Shown here piece by piece: positions 24,201 through 37,560 of a stretch of 64,000 nucleotides of DNA. The stretch's first letter is position 1. Each line of letters starts with the position of its first letter. Below the pieces are notes generated by a model that was not told where the DNA came from, searched no databases, and worked only from the letters and a program-made list of their open reading frames with translations. The position numbers and the translations under genes were made by a program. Source of the DNA: Parus major (taxonomy: Eukaryota > Chordata > Aves > Passeriformes > Paridae); NCBI RefSeq assembly GCF_001522545.3, contig NC_031770.1:93410851-93474850 (forward strand). The letters are read 5' to 3'.

Positions 24201-27200
24201 GCTTACTGTATTGATATGTGTACCACTTTGTATGACAGCCTCAAGTGCCACTCAAGTCCCAAGGGAGTCAAAGAGGATTTTGACCTTTATTTCACAGGAA
24301 ATGATTCAGGCTTGTTTATATGTAAGAAAAGCAACTGCATATTATACAACTACAATTCTACTACAATTCTTTATAGTTAAATTCAGTGCCAGTTCAGCAC
24401 AAAGAACAGTCATGAAAAAAGCTGGGCAAGTTTCAGGTTTGTTTTCCTGGTGTTTTGTTTATTCCCTGCTAAGGAAAAAACAAAAGCAGCATTTTATTCA
24501 CTCACAGATAGGTTTCTGCATAGTTCTTGGGACCACTCTATTACACAGAGCAGAACTCTGTGGCAGTCCATCTAACCAGTTCCCAGAGAAGTTTAGAACT
24601 ATTAATTCTGAGTGCACATTTCTTCATATGTTATTTGGAAATTTTTATTATGATATTATGATAATAGATATCTTAAACATAAAATCTGTGGATGTAGATA
24701 GGAACCTTTACAAAACAGTCAAAGGCTTTGTGGATAGGAAATTTTTTTTACTCTTGTATTTTATAGAAAAAGGAGGATTGCCATTAAACTAAACAGGCAT
24801 TTTCAGAAGCTCGTAGGCCTGGAAGACACATAGACTTAATTCAAGTATTATTTGAACACAAGCAATATGCAAAGAATTAAATCATTTTTGCAACCTATTA
24901 AGATAAAACTGCCTCATTAACACACATATTAGACTAGAGAAACAGCAGGAATTGATCAATGTGCCTTTCAAGTTAGGAATTTATGCTAGCAAATACCAAT
25001 AAACAATGTGAATAGTCTTGCTGGTAGCATTGGAAATGCTAGTTAGGTAGACATTACATAACTAGGTGTACAATTATCCCATGAGCTAGATTCAAGAATC
25101 ACCTGATTCTTGATGTTATTCTCCTGCAAGCACCCTGGTTAAATGAGCATAACATTAACTTCAGCAATGATTGCCTTTCCTTACCAAAAGGATGACTAAA
25201 TGTCTTTAAAACCCTGAGAACAGAACAGGAACCACATTTCATTGTGTCTCTTTTTTCCTTCCATTTCTTCTGCTCCTTTCTTTCTACTTTGACTTGAACA
25301 GTAGAAGTCCCACCAGAGGACTTGTGTCCCCACAGAGAGAGCTGTGGGCTGGGGCCCATCTCCTCCAGTTACTTTATGGCTTCTGTGGAAGCTTCTGTTC
25401 TGCACAGCTCTGACCTGATAGAAAGGGTGCCATGGACTCCTCACACTATGGCCATTCTCAGCTCTTTTGATGGTGTTTGACATCTAGATCATCCTGTATG
25501 CCCTTTGAGAAAACAAACTGGTACCTGATGAGTGCATCCACACTGCAATGGAGTGGGGAGGTCAACAGTCACTCCTCATCACTAGCAGTACATCTTTGGG
25601 ATGAACTGGAATTTAGACCACTCTGTAAATGGCAGTAATGGTGTAGCCAATCTGTTTAAAGATGCAGCTAATTTGTTTAAAGACAGTCCAGTCACTTCTT
25701 TCATATTCTATGACTTTTATAAATGTCCAGTTCTGTCATGTCACCAGTTGTGAAAAGTGTGATGCTGAAAGGAGTTTTGTCTAGGTAATGGCAGCAGAAT
25801 TCCACCCTGTAGAATTCTGTTCTTTGGCATCCATTCCATTTGAATCAATATGCTTAAAAGAACATATTTATGATTGTTCTAGTAATTGCTGCTGTTAACC
25901 TGTAGTCTTACATTAATTCTTCAGCTTTGGGAGGACAGAGCAGCTGCCTATAGATTATTAAAGTTAGGACATAATTCTGATTTACCTCTCTGAAGCATAT
26001 TACAATTTGTTGTTGCTAAATTAAAAACAGTTAATCGCTTTCCTGTGTTCATTTATATTGAGGAGACAATTTCCTGATTGAATTTGCTGACAGTTCTAAA
26101 ATGTAAATTCATGGCATGTACTATTTTTGTGTGTCTATTTTATAGCATGGTTACATTTTATTCATTTAATTAAATAAAAAATGAGAGTAATTTATAACTT
26201 TGATGCTAGATCTTTCAGCTGCAGAACTGGGATCTGTACAAAATGTTTTTTTGGCATAGTAGAGATAAGAGGATCAGGGAAAAGTGGTTTTTTAGCCCTT
26301 AAAGCTGGACTAGTTTGAGTTACTATAGTGACAGATGAAGTTTCATCTGGATGTAACTACTACTTTGAGCGCTTATTCCTTTGGTGGTCACTTCCATGCT
26401 TGTTATGCCTGGTTTAGGGAGCATTAGTCCTATGGCAGTAATAAAGTGGTGCTGCAGAGGTTGTCTGTGAGGTGAACTGGGCTCAGTAACTTGAGCCAGA
26501 ATTTGTCAGTAAGGACTGGCCCCAAGATGCTGTTGTTTTTCAGATAAGTCTGTGCCTGTCTGGGGAATTAATTTTGTTTTAATGCTGGAAAAATTACTGA
26601 ATTAAAATCAATTTGAAATGATTTAACCTTACTTGAGGACACACATTTAATTTAATGCAGTGCCTACCACTGATCTGATTTATTATTATTTTTTACAATT
26701 TTACGTAGCATGTCCATACTTTGAGCATAATGTCCAGCAGGAGATAGAGCGCAAAACCTTCACAGCTTCCAACACTATCAAGAAAGTAATTGACCCCACA
26801 AAGCAGAAGTCCTGCTGGTGGGAGGAATAATCTGATGAATTCTAGTGGCAGCAGCATCAGCAGTTGTAAAGCACTGAATTTAGAGGCTAAAAATGCATTA
26901 GGCAAGTGCTGTATGCTTTCAGTAATCTATCACAGCACGATCTATCATGCATCTCCTTTTCCTTGGATGACATCGCCTTCTAGCAACATCAGCACAAATA
27001 TTTGGAAGAAGGTAGGGAAACATATGGCTTGCAGTACTTCCCTGGCAAATTGCTTCAGCAGAAAGCATGCCTTTTTTTCATTTACCTTCCCAGCCAATGC
27101 TTAGAGTTAATCACAGCAACCAAGTGGCACTGCTGTGCCATATGGAAGCAGAGCTAACTGCGTTAACAGAAGTTTAAACACATGTGGGGAGAGTCACAGG

Positions 27201-30200
27201 AATTATGAGTTCTGGGAGTGTACATTTAATAGTCAGACAGGAACACTTGACAGAAAAGAGAGGAAAAAGTTGCACATTTCTTGAATCTTAGACTTTCCAA
27301 GACTATCTTTTGACTGAAACTTTCACCTCATATGCTCCTTCATGAGTTGCTGTGCTCCATAGGTCTTAGCTACTTGTTAGAGTGGGCAGCAGCAGTGCTG
27401 AGAATGCAGTCCGGATCTCAATGAAATCAGTGGCAAGACTCCAGTGGACTAGGACAAGCCAAAATTTGTCTTTTAATGTAAGTTCAATTCTATTAAAACT
27501 GTTGCCTTGAAAGAAAACTGAAACAAAAAAACCTCCTTCTGTCTTTCTAAATATTACAGGAAAATACCACAACTGGATCCCCATTCTTCAGTTACTTGCC
27601 ATGATGATGAATTATTGGGTTGCACTGTGCTTTGGGTTTCCAGGTCTAAAGAGATTGTCTTGGCAGCTTTGCTGTATCTTCACTTTAATCAATTATGTAA
27701 TCAAATTCTCCTTCTTTCTCCAGTGTTCCATCGACCTCTCTTGAAATGATTAGAAAAGATTTAAAGGATACTAGCTGCCATCAGTGACAAAAAGCACATA
27801 ACTTGAAAATCTCATTACTACTTGTGAGGAATATTCAAACAGGGCTATTTAAAAGACAGGCTCAGGTCCAAATTTAGACAGCTAGTAAATTCTTTCCAGA
27901 CCTTATGAGAGTGAGATAAAGTAAGAATCATCTCATCTGCCTTTAGTCATCTGTAGTTTAGAAGTGTTCACTTGAATTTGCTACCTGATGCTGGCTATAG
28001 AGTTTCAGACCACAGAGAAGCAGGCAATTTTAAAGCACAACAATAATGTGACCTCTTTTAATCTTCTGCTTTAGGATGAGATGAATTCCTCCCTGAAAGT
28101 ACCAGTGTCTTTCCAATGACTGTGGAGGGAACTTTAAAGGTAAATGTGTATACTGTAAATACGTCTAGTTAGATGAGATTCTTTCCGTCAGGGATCACCT
28201 TTCATCCTCCTGCAGGACATCCCAAATTCCTTGCAGCTTTTGGGAACGAATTTCTGTTCCCACCATAGTTCCCAAGTACTGTATCATGCCTAGGTAGCCC
28301 AACAAAACTGAAGTTAAAGCACAGATCCCTGCTAGCTGACCTTGGAAAAGATATGCAGTAGACATGGTAAGAGTTGGGTGGCCTTTATCACAAATGGTTG
28401 ATAAGGAGAAAATAAGAAAATCAAACTAATTTAAAGATTAGTAGAGACATACAAATATGTGCTTGTTCTCCTAAAAAATGGGAAATTGAATATTAAATAC
28501 ACTGTTGGGTTTTTGACACTAGATGGCAACAGTATACATTAGAAATACTGGATTGTCAACCAGTAAAAGTAAACTTTACTCAAGAAATTGAATCAAGGAG
28601 AATCCCAGAAATTATTTTTAGATTAGATTTTGAATAAAAATAGAAAAAAATAAAGCATGTTGAAAGTACCACATGTTTCTTCTATAAATATATAAAGCTC
28701 AGAGAAACCAATTTAAATCTACTAGAAAAACTTATATTTACTCTGAGTTAGATCCTGCAGTTCCATGAAAGAGTTAGAAGTTCATCACTCTAAACAAAGG
28801 CTTTATGTTGCTTTTACTGGCTGGATGGTTACAGAAAGTCTGGCGGTCACAGGCTCCCTCCTTAGCTCCTCAGTTTCCTCAGCAGATTGTTGTATGCACA
28901 GACTTTGAGAGCAGTTTTATCATGAAACACATCTGTAGAATATAAGACTCAAGTTCTCATTTGCAGCTCTTCTACTGAGTAGTAGTGACATGCTGCATGA
29001 CTCATTTAATGAGAAAAAAAGATACTGAAACACTGCAGCAAGATGAAATGGTGGTGTTAATTTAGGAGGAGAGATCACAGCTGCACCTCTTTTACAGTGG
29101 TCTAAATCCTTTGGTTTGGTTGGTATCATTAGTCAGTGCAGAGGAAGAGAAGGGTGTGATTTTCTGGCAATTCCTCTTTTTTTCCTGATGTACTTGGGAT
29201 ACCATGTTTGGGAGACAGCAGGGAAAGTTCTGTATAGGACTTCCCAGCTGCTCAGGGAAACATCTCTAGTCCTCACTGTTTGTTGGTTTAGATAATTTTT
29301 CTTTATGTATCTTTCTTATTGCCAGGTTCCCAATGGTGTTGTTTAACACCCCACAAGAGGAGTCTAGTGTTAATAATAGTAATCTGTGGTACCATAATAC
29401 AACTTCTACAGTAAATGAGAACACTAGACTTTCAAAGAATAGAATGGAATATTTAAGGGTTAAAAAACACTGAGAAAAAATCCTAGACTCTTCATAAATA
29501 TCCTTTTAATATTGCTACTATTTTAAAAGGAAAAAGAAATCCTTTTTTTTGGTAGAACACTCCTCTGGGCTGTGGAGCTATCATTTAATATTATTTCCAT
29601 TTTGAAAGAAAAGAAAAACTTATTTCTTTGGTACAATGTGTTTCTAGGCTATGGATGTAAAGCAAATTGGATGTTATCTGAATTAGCATGCTGCAGAGTT
29701 TTCTGCAGGACTAAAGCAACAGTAGTACTCATGGCTTCAAAGTAAAAGAGTAGAAAGAGATCCTTTTGTGGGTCAAAGTGGGAATTGCCTACTTTTTAAA
29801 TTTTTTTTTTTTTTTAATAAAATCCTACCCTAGATATTTGCTACACAGGCAATAAAGTTATCTTCCCAACTGCAAGTACTCCATCAATACATATTTTAAG
29901 TGGACTCTTCCTTCCACCCTCAAGCAGAAAGTCACTGAGCATTCGCATTATCTGTACTCTGGCCTGTGCTATGGTCAGATAGCCTGTGTATCCAGGGTTC
30001 AGGTTCTGAGTTTGACAGCAGATATTTCTGTGGAGACAAATTACGTAGCATCAGGCACAGACAAAGTTTAACCCAGTCCCAAAGGTTCAAGGATACTTGA
30101 ACAGGATAACTTTCAGTCCTCATGTGACTTTGAGGTGAAGTATGGCCTAAGGAAAATATTTTTGGAGAAGAGAAACAATGACCTTTCTTTACTGTTAGGT

Positions 30201-30218
30201 GAATATGGTAACTACATA
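18228..30218. other. Intergenic 12 kb, no gene recognised
   Basis: AT-rich DNA without a coding exon, RNA gene or clear CR1 that I can support. It contains the minisatellite at 22935-22989 and a slightly GC-richer patch at 20380-20720 (frames unlike known proteins). The 193-codon frame at 24211-24792 is the longest here, but it has ordinary noncoding composition and no recognisable motif. Distal regulatory elements may be present, but I cannot see them from one sequence. Confidence 0.5.
22935..22989. repeat. GGGAA-type 20-bp minisatellite, about 2.8 units
   Basis: The unit is GGGAAGGGAAGGGAAGGTGC, repeated with the last copy ending GGGG. It is directly preceded by TGTCCTGGTTTCAGCTAGG (22918-22936), which resembles the start of a common songbird LTR. 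The LTR link rests on under 20 bp and is tentative. Confidence 0.85.
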
Positions 30219-30345
30219 TTTCACAGATGTGGAGTATGAGGCAGAAAGATTAAGTGAACAGCCCAAGGCTATAAAGAAAATTTTGTATCAGAGCCCAGAT
30301 CAGAAGGGAAGAACTTCTGACTCCCAATGCTATGCTAAGATACCT
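30219..30345 (-). mobile_element. MIR-like SINE relic
   Basis: The plus strand reads like an inverted MIR: TCACAGATG, GAGGCAGAAAG, GATTAAGTGAACAGCCCAAG and later CTTCTGACTCCCAATGCTAT. These match, in order and spacing, the antisense core and tRNA-derived part of MIR. The family is ancient in amniotes and such copies are rare and decayed in birds. Confidence 0.75.
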
Positions 30346-30990
30346 CTCTCTGTTAAAATTGGCCTATGAATCATCTTAAAAGCCAACAGTAATGCTTTAT
30401 GAGTCTCAGCACTGCAGATGCTATTAGTCCTGTTGAGGAAGAAGAGACTTCTTTATCAATGTGCAGCAATAATCATTCCTCACTCTTACAAGCATTTATA
30501 AATATTCAAACCATTCACAGTCTAAATCCAGCAACCTTACCTTCCCAGGACTAAAAAAATATATTTATTATTAGGAGTAGTATTACTATTAGTATTAGTA
30601 TTTCAATATTTTTTAAAACATAGTTTCCAAAGCCTGTAAAAATGACTTTGTAATCATATACACTTCCTCATAATGCCTTTATTTTTCTTCTTTAAGAGGT
30701 ATTTATAAGATATTGTAAGCTCCTTGGTGGCAGCAGTGCACAGAGAGAAAAAAATCCAAATGCGAGCCTTTGTATTTCAGGACATATCTTCATTTGTTTC
30801 TGAATTATAGTACCTGATTATTTACTGTCCTGTTTCAGATATGAGCAATTTTATTGTCCCTATCTTGTGAATAAAGTATCTGAATAGAGAGCTGTTGTGC
30901 TATAGCTTGCAGAGAATATTCCAGTTGCCAAACCTTGTAGGATATAACTGGCTTCCCCTGAATATATTTTGGGACCTAAGTATTTGGACT

Positions 30991-31570
30991 CACAGAATCA
31001 CAGAATAGTTAGAGTTAGAAGGGACCTTTGGAGATCATCCAGTCCAACCCCCCTGCCAAGGCAAGGTCACCTAGACCAGGTTACACAGGAACACATCCAG
31101 GTGTGTTTTGAATGTCTCTAGAGAGGGAGATTCCACAACCTCCCTGGGCAGCAGTTGCAGTGCTCTGACACCCTCAGTGCAAAGTTCTTCCTCATGTTGA
31201 GGTGAAACTTCTTGTGTTTTGCTTTATGGCTATTGCTCCTTATCCTGTCACTGTGAACCACTGAAAAAAGTCTGGAACCTACCTTTCAGATATTTGTATG
31301 TGTTGATGAGATCCCCTCCCAGTCTTCTCCAGACTGAGAAACAGGGACAGCTCCTGCAGTCTCTCCTCATGAGAGAAATGTTCCAGACTCCTAATCATTT
31401 CTGTGGTCTCTTCAGGGTCTTCTTGTCTTTCTTGAACTGTGTAGACCAGAATTGAACACAACAGTCTGGATGTCACCTCACTAGGGTCAAGTAGAGGCTG
31501 AGGATCACCTCCTTCAACTTGTGAAACTCCTTTTGCTTCAGTTGCTTTTACATCAGTTAAGGTCAGCTGG
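30991..31570 (-). mobile_element. CR1 LINE 3' fragment
   Basis: The element starts CACAGAATCACAGAATAG followed by GAAGGGACCTTTGGAGATC and ATCCAGTCCAACCCCCCTGC, a textbook antisense CR1 end. It continues through TGTATGTGTTGATGAGATCC and the leader-proximal 3' untranslated region. It is 5'-truncated and its left-hand (3') end is exact to a few bases. Confidence 0.9.
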
Positions 31571-32852
31571 ATCACCTTGGTTGACAATTCCTAAACCAGG
31601 TGAATTTGGCACTAAAAGCCACATTTCCTTAGGTTGCTTACTGGAGTAAATCAAGAGTAGTGCCACTTAATGATGCCACAAGGGAGGGTGAGGAGGAAGC
31701 AGAATAGAAATGTCATGAGGGAGGTTCCCTGGGAAGTCAGAAGTACTTACCTGGTTACTGAATTACTTGGTTGTCCATCACCTCCCTCTGACCATAATAA
31801 TCTTCTTGGAAATTCTAGATTAGGAGGCAATTTTCCAATGTGTGGATTTCACTTGACTTGCAGATATGAGTTCATGCAGATACTTAGCAAGAAAATCTGT
31901 ACATACTTGTTTACATTCAAGTATCATAGCACATTAACTTGATGCCCCCAGAAAATAGCTTTTAATTAATTGTGATTTTTTAAGTTCATAAATACAGTGC
32001 CAGATTTATAACTAAAATTAAATGCTGCATTCAAGGTCTATTTTCACAACAGAGAGATATGTAAAACTGTTTTACCTTAATCAATTAGTAGTATTTAGTC
32101 ACCTGAATAACTAGCCACTTTGCAACTATCACTACTTGCATTAACTATATATAAAGCATGATATTTCCTTCTTCATCTAGTTGTTATCTCACTGATTGTC
32201 CTTGGTTAAGTTACTTAAGCTTCAGTGGGTCACCATTGCATGGCTTGATTTAGCGTACGTATTCTGCTTTAAAGCTGCTTTTCTCTGGAATAACTTTCAT
32301 CTGTCCTTTCTCAGTAATGAATCCCATATGCATTATGAGATTTGTCCATAAACAGGTGAGAATAAGGGCATTTAAGCATCAAGAATGTTATACCCTTTAG
32401 GAATTGTTGTTAAAAAAATTAAATTCTAGTTAAAAAAGGCTTCTGTAAAGTAGCAGTTCTTTTTTCAGTAACTTTGTTTTGTAGCTGCTACAAGTCACTT
32501 CAGACTTGTTAACTTCCAGTACCCAAGTTGTTTACATCTAACCATTACACTGTGAGGAAACTGGAGTACTGTAGATAGTGCTGGTGATTGTGCAAGTCTG
32601 TTCCAGCTGCCATGCAGAAAGATCAGACAAGCATGCAACTCTTCAGCAGCTGTTTGTTCAGTTTTTAGGTGTGACTACTATCCAAACCAAAAGTGATTCT
32701 GTAGCCCAGAAATTTGCAATGAATGAGTACCCTAAAATGAGAGGAAGGCTATTGTACCAGTAAAGAGGAATGTTAGATAAAAAGGTGTGAAATAGTCCAC
32801 ATCCTTTTCTGAAAGTGCAGAAATACTGTTTCATGTCATTGCCTTGGAGCCT
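31571..32852. other. Intergenic, one weak MIR-like stretch
   Basis: AT-rich. The stretch at about 32176-32232 (CCTTGGTTAAGTTACTTAAG) resembles the conserved core of MIR in sense orientation but is too short to call alone. Nothing else was recognised. Confidence 0.35.
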
Positions 32853-33429
32853 TGTGGTGTAACCTCAATCAGCAACTGAGCAACACTCAGCCACTCACTG
32901 ACTCCCCCACCAGTGGGATGGAGGAGAGAATTGGAAGAGTAAAAGCTAGAAAACCCATGTTTGAGAAAAAGGCCGATTAATAGGTTAAAAAAAAAAAGGC
33001 ACCACATATGCACACAGAGCAAAACAAGAAACTAATTCACCACTTCCCATTGTCAGGCAGATGTTCAGCCATCCCCTGAAAAGATACTTGTCATGGTGAC
33101 TTGGGAAGACAAACATCACTCCAAATGTGCCCCTCTTCCTCCTTCTCCCTCCAGCTCTTTGTGTACTGAGTATGTCACCATGTGGTCTGAGATATCCCTT
33201 TGGCCAGTTTGGGTCACTTGTCCCTGCTGTCTCCTCCCAGCTTCCATGCACCGACAGCCCCCTCACCAGTGCGGCACCACGGGAAGCAGAAAAAGGCTCG
33301 AGTGCTGTGCAAGTGCTGCTCAGTAACAACAAAAACATCCCTGTATTATCAACACTGTTTTCAGCACAAATCTAGAAGGTGGGGCCACACCAGACATTGT
33401 GAAGAAAATTAACTCTACCCCTAGTTGCA
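32853..33429. mobile_element. Solo LTR of a songbird-type endogenous retrovirus
   Basis: The element begins TGTGGTGTAACC and includes CCCCCACCAGTGGGATGG, AATTCACCACTTCCC, CAGATGTTCAGCCATCCCC, ATATCCCTTTGGCCAG and TATTATCAACACTGTTTTCA. Together these match, from memory, a widespread LTR in passerine genomes. It would end TTGCA at 33429. Flanking AGCCT (32848-32852) and AGTCT (33430-33434) agree at four of five bases, fitting a decayed 5-bp target duplication. No internal retroviral sequence flanks it, so it is a solo LTR. Family name is not asserted; transcriptional direction was not decided. Confidence 0.75.
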
Positions 33430-36260
33430 AGTCTAATTCAGATAATTTGATCCTGGATATGTAAACTGTTGCCCTTTTTGAGTAGTATGATATTATTTCC
33501 TGACTCAGGCTGACTTGAACTGCTACCACTAATCAAATGCCAGAGGCAATTCCAGGAAATCTTTATATCCATAATGAAGAATGATGAATAGTTTGTAAAA
33601 TGTTAAGGCATCTTTCACAGAGAAAAGCACTGTTTAGGTGTGTGGTGTTTTTTATCTTGCTAGGTCTGTACAGTTTGTGTATTAACAGCAACAATAACAA
33701 CAACACAGAAATTACAATGCTTAAACAGTGTTAAATCTGCTTTCATGTTATTACCATGTATAAACATCGAAAGTTTCAGAAAGAGATTTAATCAAGTACT
33801 TATACAAATACAGCTTTACTGTCATTTCATGGAATAAATCATTCTAATTATACTAGTATTGAACTGCAAATGCAGAATCAATGTAAATGATACACAGCAC
33901 TGTAGGTAACATCATAGGAAAGCAGACTTCAACCTACTTTACTTAATTGAATTAATGTATGTGTTTCCTTTATAAACAAACAAACATAACGAAACATAAA
34001 TAATGAATGACCTTATCATAGAGTGCTTCAATTACAAGTTATGAAACTCCTATGGCAACTTCATGAAAAAAGTATGGAAATGCCACTTGAAAAAGACCTC
34101 AAAGAAGAAGCAGCTTAGCAACAGGGAAGGACCATCAGTATTTGCTGATCTCAGCTGTTCATTGTGTTACCACCTGTACCCATCCAAGCTGGAACCTGGA
34201 GGCTGTGTTTACACCATAAGGCTAAACAGAGTCAGAGCTCTTGACTGGCTGTACTAATTGTCAGCCTGGGTACTGACATTGCTTGGTAAGCACAAGCCAG
34301 GGAGACAGCCAGGCTCTGGCCCTTCTGTTTTGAGATGTAAGATAATTTAGTGGTATGTCTGCAAACTGTGTTGTGACACTTGGCTTCTCGTGCTACAGAA
34401 CTGTCTCTGCTGTGTCTGATTTACTAATACAGTCACAGCCTAAGTGTCGAAGGGCAGCCTCCTGATTTTTTACTAAGAATGAAGTAAAGGAAAAAGACAG
34501 TTGTTTTCCCGGAGCAGAACACACAGACAGCCTTATTTTTTTCTGAAAAGGTATAAATTTCTCATGCCTTTGAGGCAGATCTTCCAAACTGGTTGGCTTG
34601 GGATGGGACAAAGGGGCACTTAACATTTTTGTCAAGCCTCCAGCACTTAAGAAAGAGAGAAAACAATAACTTAGTGATAATCTGTAAAATACTTTACTAA
34701 AAGGGAGGCTGGCATCACATAGGGAAAAAAACCAACAACAACCCAAAACCAGAAAACTATTGTTTAGGGGCTGGAAGCAAAAAGGATAAGCAAAATATTC
34801 ACTTGCCTTAACCTTGAGATCAGCTTATTTTGTTCCACTTATTCACTAGAGATTTTCTCATTCCCTCAGGAAATGAGGCTGCTACAGATAAGAGTATTCT
34901 TCAGTATTCTGCCTTAATTTGATCCTTAAACATGTTGGAAAGAACTATATGTGGTATGTAATTAAACATTGCACTAAGGCAGACATACAAGAGAGCTTAA
35001 TATTTTCCACATGATGTGGAAACAGATATGTCACTCTGTTGGTGCTGTTTTTTTTTACTCTAGGCCATATTTGCTATGACTAACACTCTTCTCCATGAGT
35101 CCAAGCACTAAAATAGATGGTTATTGCAGGATTTTTATTGCACAACTCTGATAAAAAGGATTCCTCCAGTGTTCTGTCTATGATTTGATCTTCATGCATC
35201 CAAACTCTCCCATTTAAGAAGAATCTTCAATGTCCTTTAAAAGAACCTGTAGTCCTTTCACTGCCTCAGAAATGGCACAAAAACACAGGGACATGTTGTT
35301 TACTTTGTGCACTGGCAGTGCTATCTATTGCTTACTCTAACTGTCAGCATGTAGGAGAGTATTTTCAGTGTATTTTTCTAAATCTTCCTGTGAACTGATT
35401 CAAACAGAGAAGCCAAAAGAGATTACACACAACATGGTGAGATTTCCCTTGGAGCAGATTGTGAGACCCACCTGTTTGCTAAAGGCTTCTTATCACTGCA
35501 AATAAATACAAGGAAAGCAAAAATCAGGCAGTATTTCTTAGAATAAGTGATAGTTCAAGAGCCAAGTCTCTGGTGAGTTTGTTTCATAGAAATCACAGTG
35601 AAAATCCATCAGCTTGTACCTTAAAAACAAATGTAGAAAAAGGTAGTATAACCAAAATAACATTGACTATAGCATATATCAATTACCAGTCTTAAATTTT
35701 CAATGTCTACTCTCACAGTCTTCATTCCATTCTCTTGTATAAACTCAGAAGGTTTTTCTTGACTTTTACATGAAATTTCAAACTAACATAAATTTTTGAT
35801 TCTGCTAGTATATCTGTGAGAGGGTTAAGACCTGCATTTTTTTTTTACTTAGTTCTGAACATAGTGCAAGTGTTACATTATTAGTGGCAATTTGCATATT
35901 TTGCTTGTTTGTTTAGGGGTTTTTTAATGTGAAAGTGGTAGATGAAAATGAGAAGTAAACTCATACCATATGAAGATTTTATCTAGTTGGGAAGCAGGTT
36001 ATCAACCTGCTTAACACTGCTACCCACAAAACCACTAAAGATCACTCATTTAGTTTCTGAAATTTTAAATTCTAAAATCATAAATCCAAGAGAATGATTC
36101 CTTCTGAATGTGCCTGGACAAAAATTCAGAAACTGAAAAACCGATTCTGGTCAATACCTCCTAAATTTATTTTCCAACGATTTTATAAAAAGAGGAAAAA
36201 GAGAGAAAAGAGAAAGAGGATCCATTAAATAAATACCTCATCCAATAAATACCTCAAAGC
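33430..36260. other. Intergenic, nothing recognised
   Basis: AT-rich. A 13-bp direct duplication (AATAAATACCTCA) lies at about 36227-36254 just before the next CR1. Frames at 34063-34257 and 34393-34746 resemble no known protein. Confidence 0.5.
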
Positions 36261-36516
36261 TGGGTGTTAAGAGGATGGTGCCAGAGTCTTTTCAGTGGTG
36301 CCCAGAGACAGGACAAAGAGCAGTGGCCACAAAGAAGTAAAACACAAGAAGTTTCACCTCAACATGAAGGTGGCAGAGCTGGACTGGAACTGGCTGCCCA
36401 GGGAGGTCATGGAGTCTTCCTCTCTGGAGAGGTTCCAAACCCACCTGGATGAGGGGTGTTGGACTGGATGATCTCCAGAGGTCCCATCCAACCATAACAA
36501 TTCTGTGATTCTGTGA
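36261..36516 (+). mobile_element. CR1 LINE 3' end fragment
   Basis: Sense-strand CR1 ending: CTGGAACTGGCTGCCCAGG, TGGACTGGATGATCTCCAGA, then ATTCTGTGATTCTGTGA as the short terminal repeat. Only the last 250 bp survive. Confidence 0.9.
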
Positions 36517-37430
36517 ATGTCACACACAGTGCAGGGCTTTCTACCTGATGGAACCAGGTTAGAGCAGAGGAGAGGGGAAGAGGCTATTTCTGGAGTAAAA
36601 AGCTCATTCTTACAATGTACACAGCTTCATGTTATCATGCCAATTGAAGGCTGTGAAAGTGGGAAATCATTAGTTTCATCATCTTTTGGGTGTTCTGATG
36701 AATGTTAAGAACTGCATTCATTACAGACCTACTAAAGGACAAAGGCATCTTCGCAACATCTTTCATCTTTACCTTTATGCTCTGTATTTTCTGTTTCCAA
36801 GGGTTGTCACTGAGTTCTAGATGATAAGTGTCCCTTAGTGATGCAGCAATGGTGTTACCTTTTTCATATTCTTGTTAGTGGCTGTATATGTCATCTTCCT
36901 GGGCTGCAACTTGTTCTGTTACAGCTTTTGACAAGTAGAGCTTGGTTACATTTGACTCATAGGCAGCAGCTCAGGCACTGGGGGAAGCCAAACATCCCTC
37001 ACCTGCCTGCCAGTTGTCAAGTTAACTCAGGCAAATAAATTCCATGTCGGGTCAGTGTTTCCTGCAAATTCAGTGTTGAGGAGACTTAATGCTTTCCTCA
37101 GAGGCAGGAAAGAACTTCACTAAACCAGTTCTCCCTTTGATCGTATCAGTCACTTTTTCTTGGCCAAGCTGCTGTGAATAATTGAATGTATGAATGCAGA
37201 GACAGAACCTGGAATTTAGGCTATTCTTGTAAGTCTTCAGTTCCTAGGTCAGTGTCTCACTGGACAAATATCCTGTTGATGACAACTGAGCTATTAAACA
37301 TTAGCTGAAAGAAGAAAAAGAATACAAATTCTCTTTCAATTAATTGGAGAATTTGTGTCATCAATCAACGTCATAGTAGTTTTTTACCAACATCCATATC
37401 CTTATTAATACACCTCTAAAGTAAAGAAAT
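36517..37430. other. Intergenic, nothing recognised
   Basis: No exon, repeat family or RNA gene could be supported in this stretch. Confidence 0.5.
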
Positions 37431-37560
37431 ACTATTATTTCTGTTTCACCAATATAACTAGAAAACATAAAGTGACTTGCTTGCAGCCACATCAAGATAG
37501 TAACAGCAGCAAGTTCAAAGTTCTTAATTCTTGAGTCTCAATTCACTTATTTCACAATGC
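37431..37560 (-). mobile_element. MIR-like SINE relic
   Basis: An inverted MIR pattern: ATTATTTCTGTTTCACC, ATAAAGTGACTTGCTTGCAG, CAGCAGCAAGTTCAAAGTTC and TTGAGTCTC in the expected order. It is strongly diverged. Confidence 0.6.

Noticed and set aside
24211..24792. 193-codon plus frame, longest outside repeats
   Set aside because: AT-rich composition, no motif, no conserved feel, and it overlaps another frame. Treated as chance.
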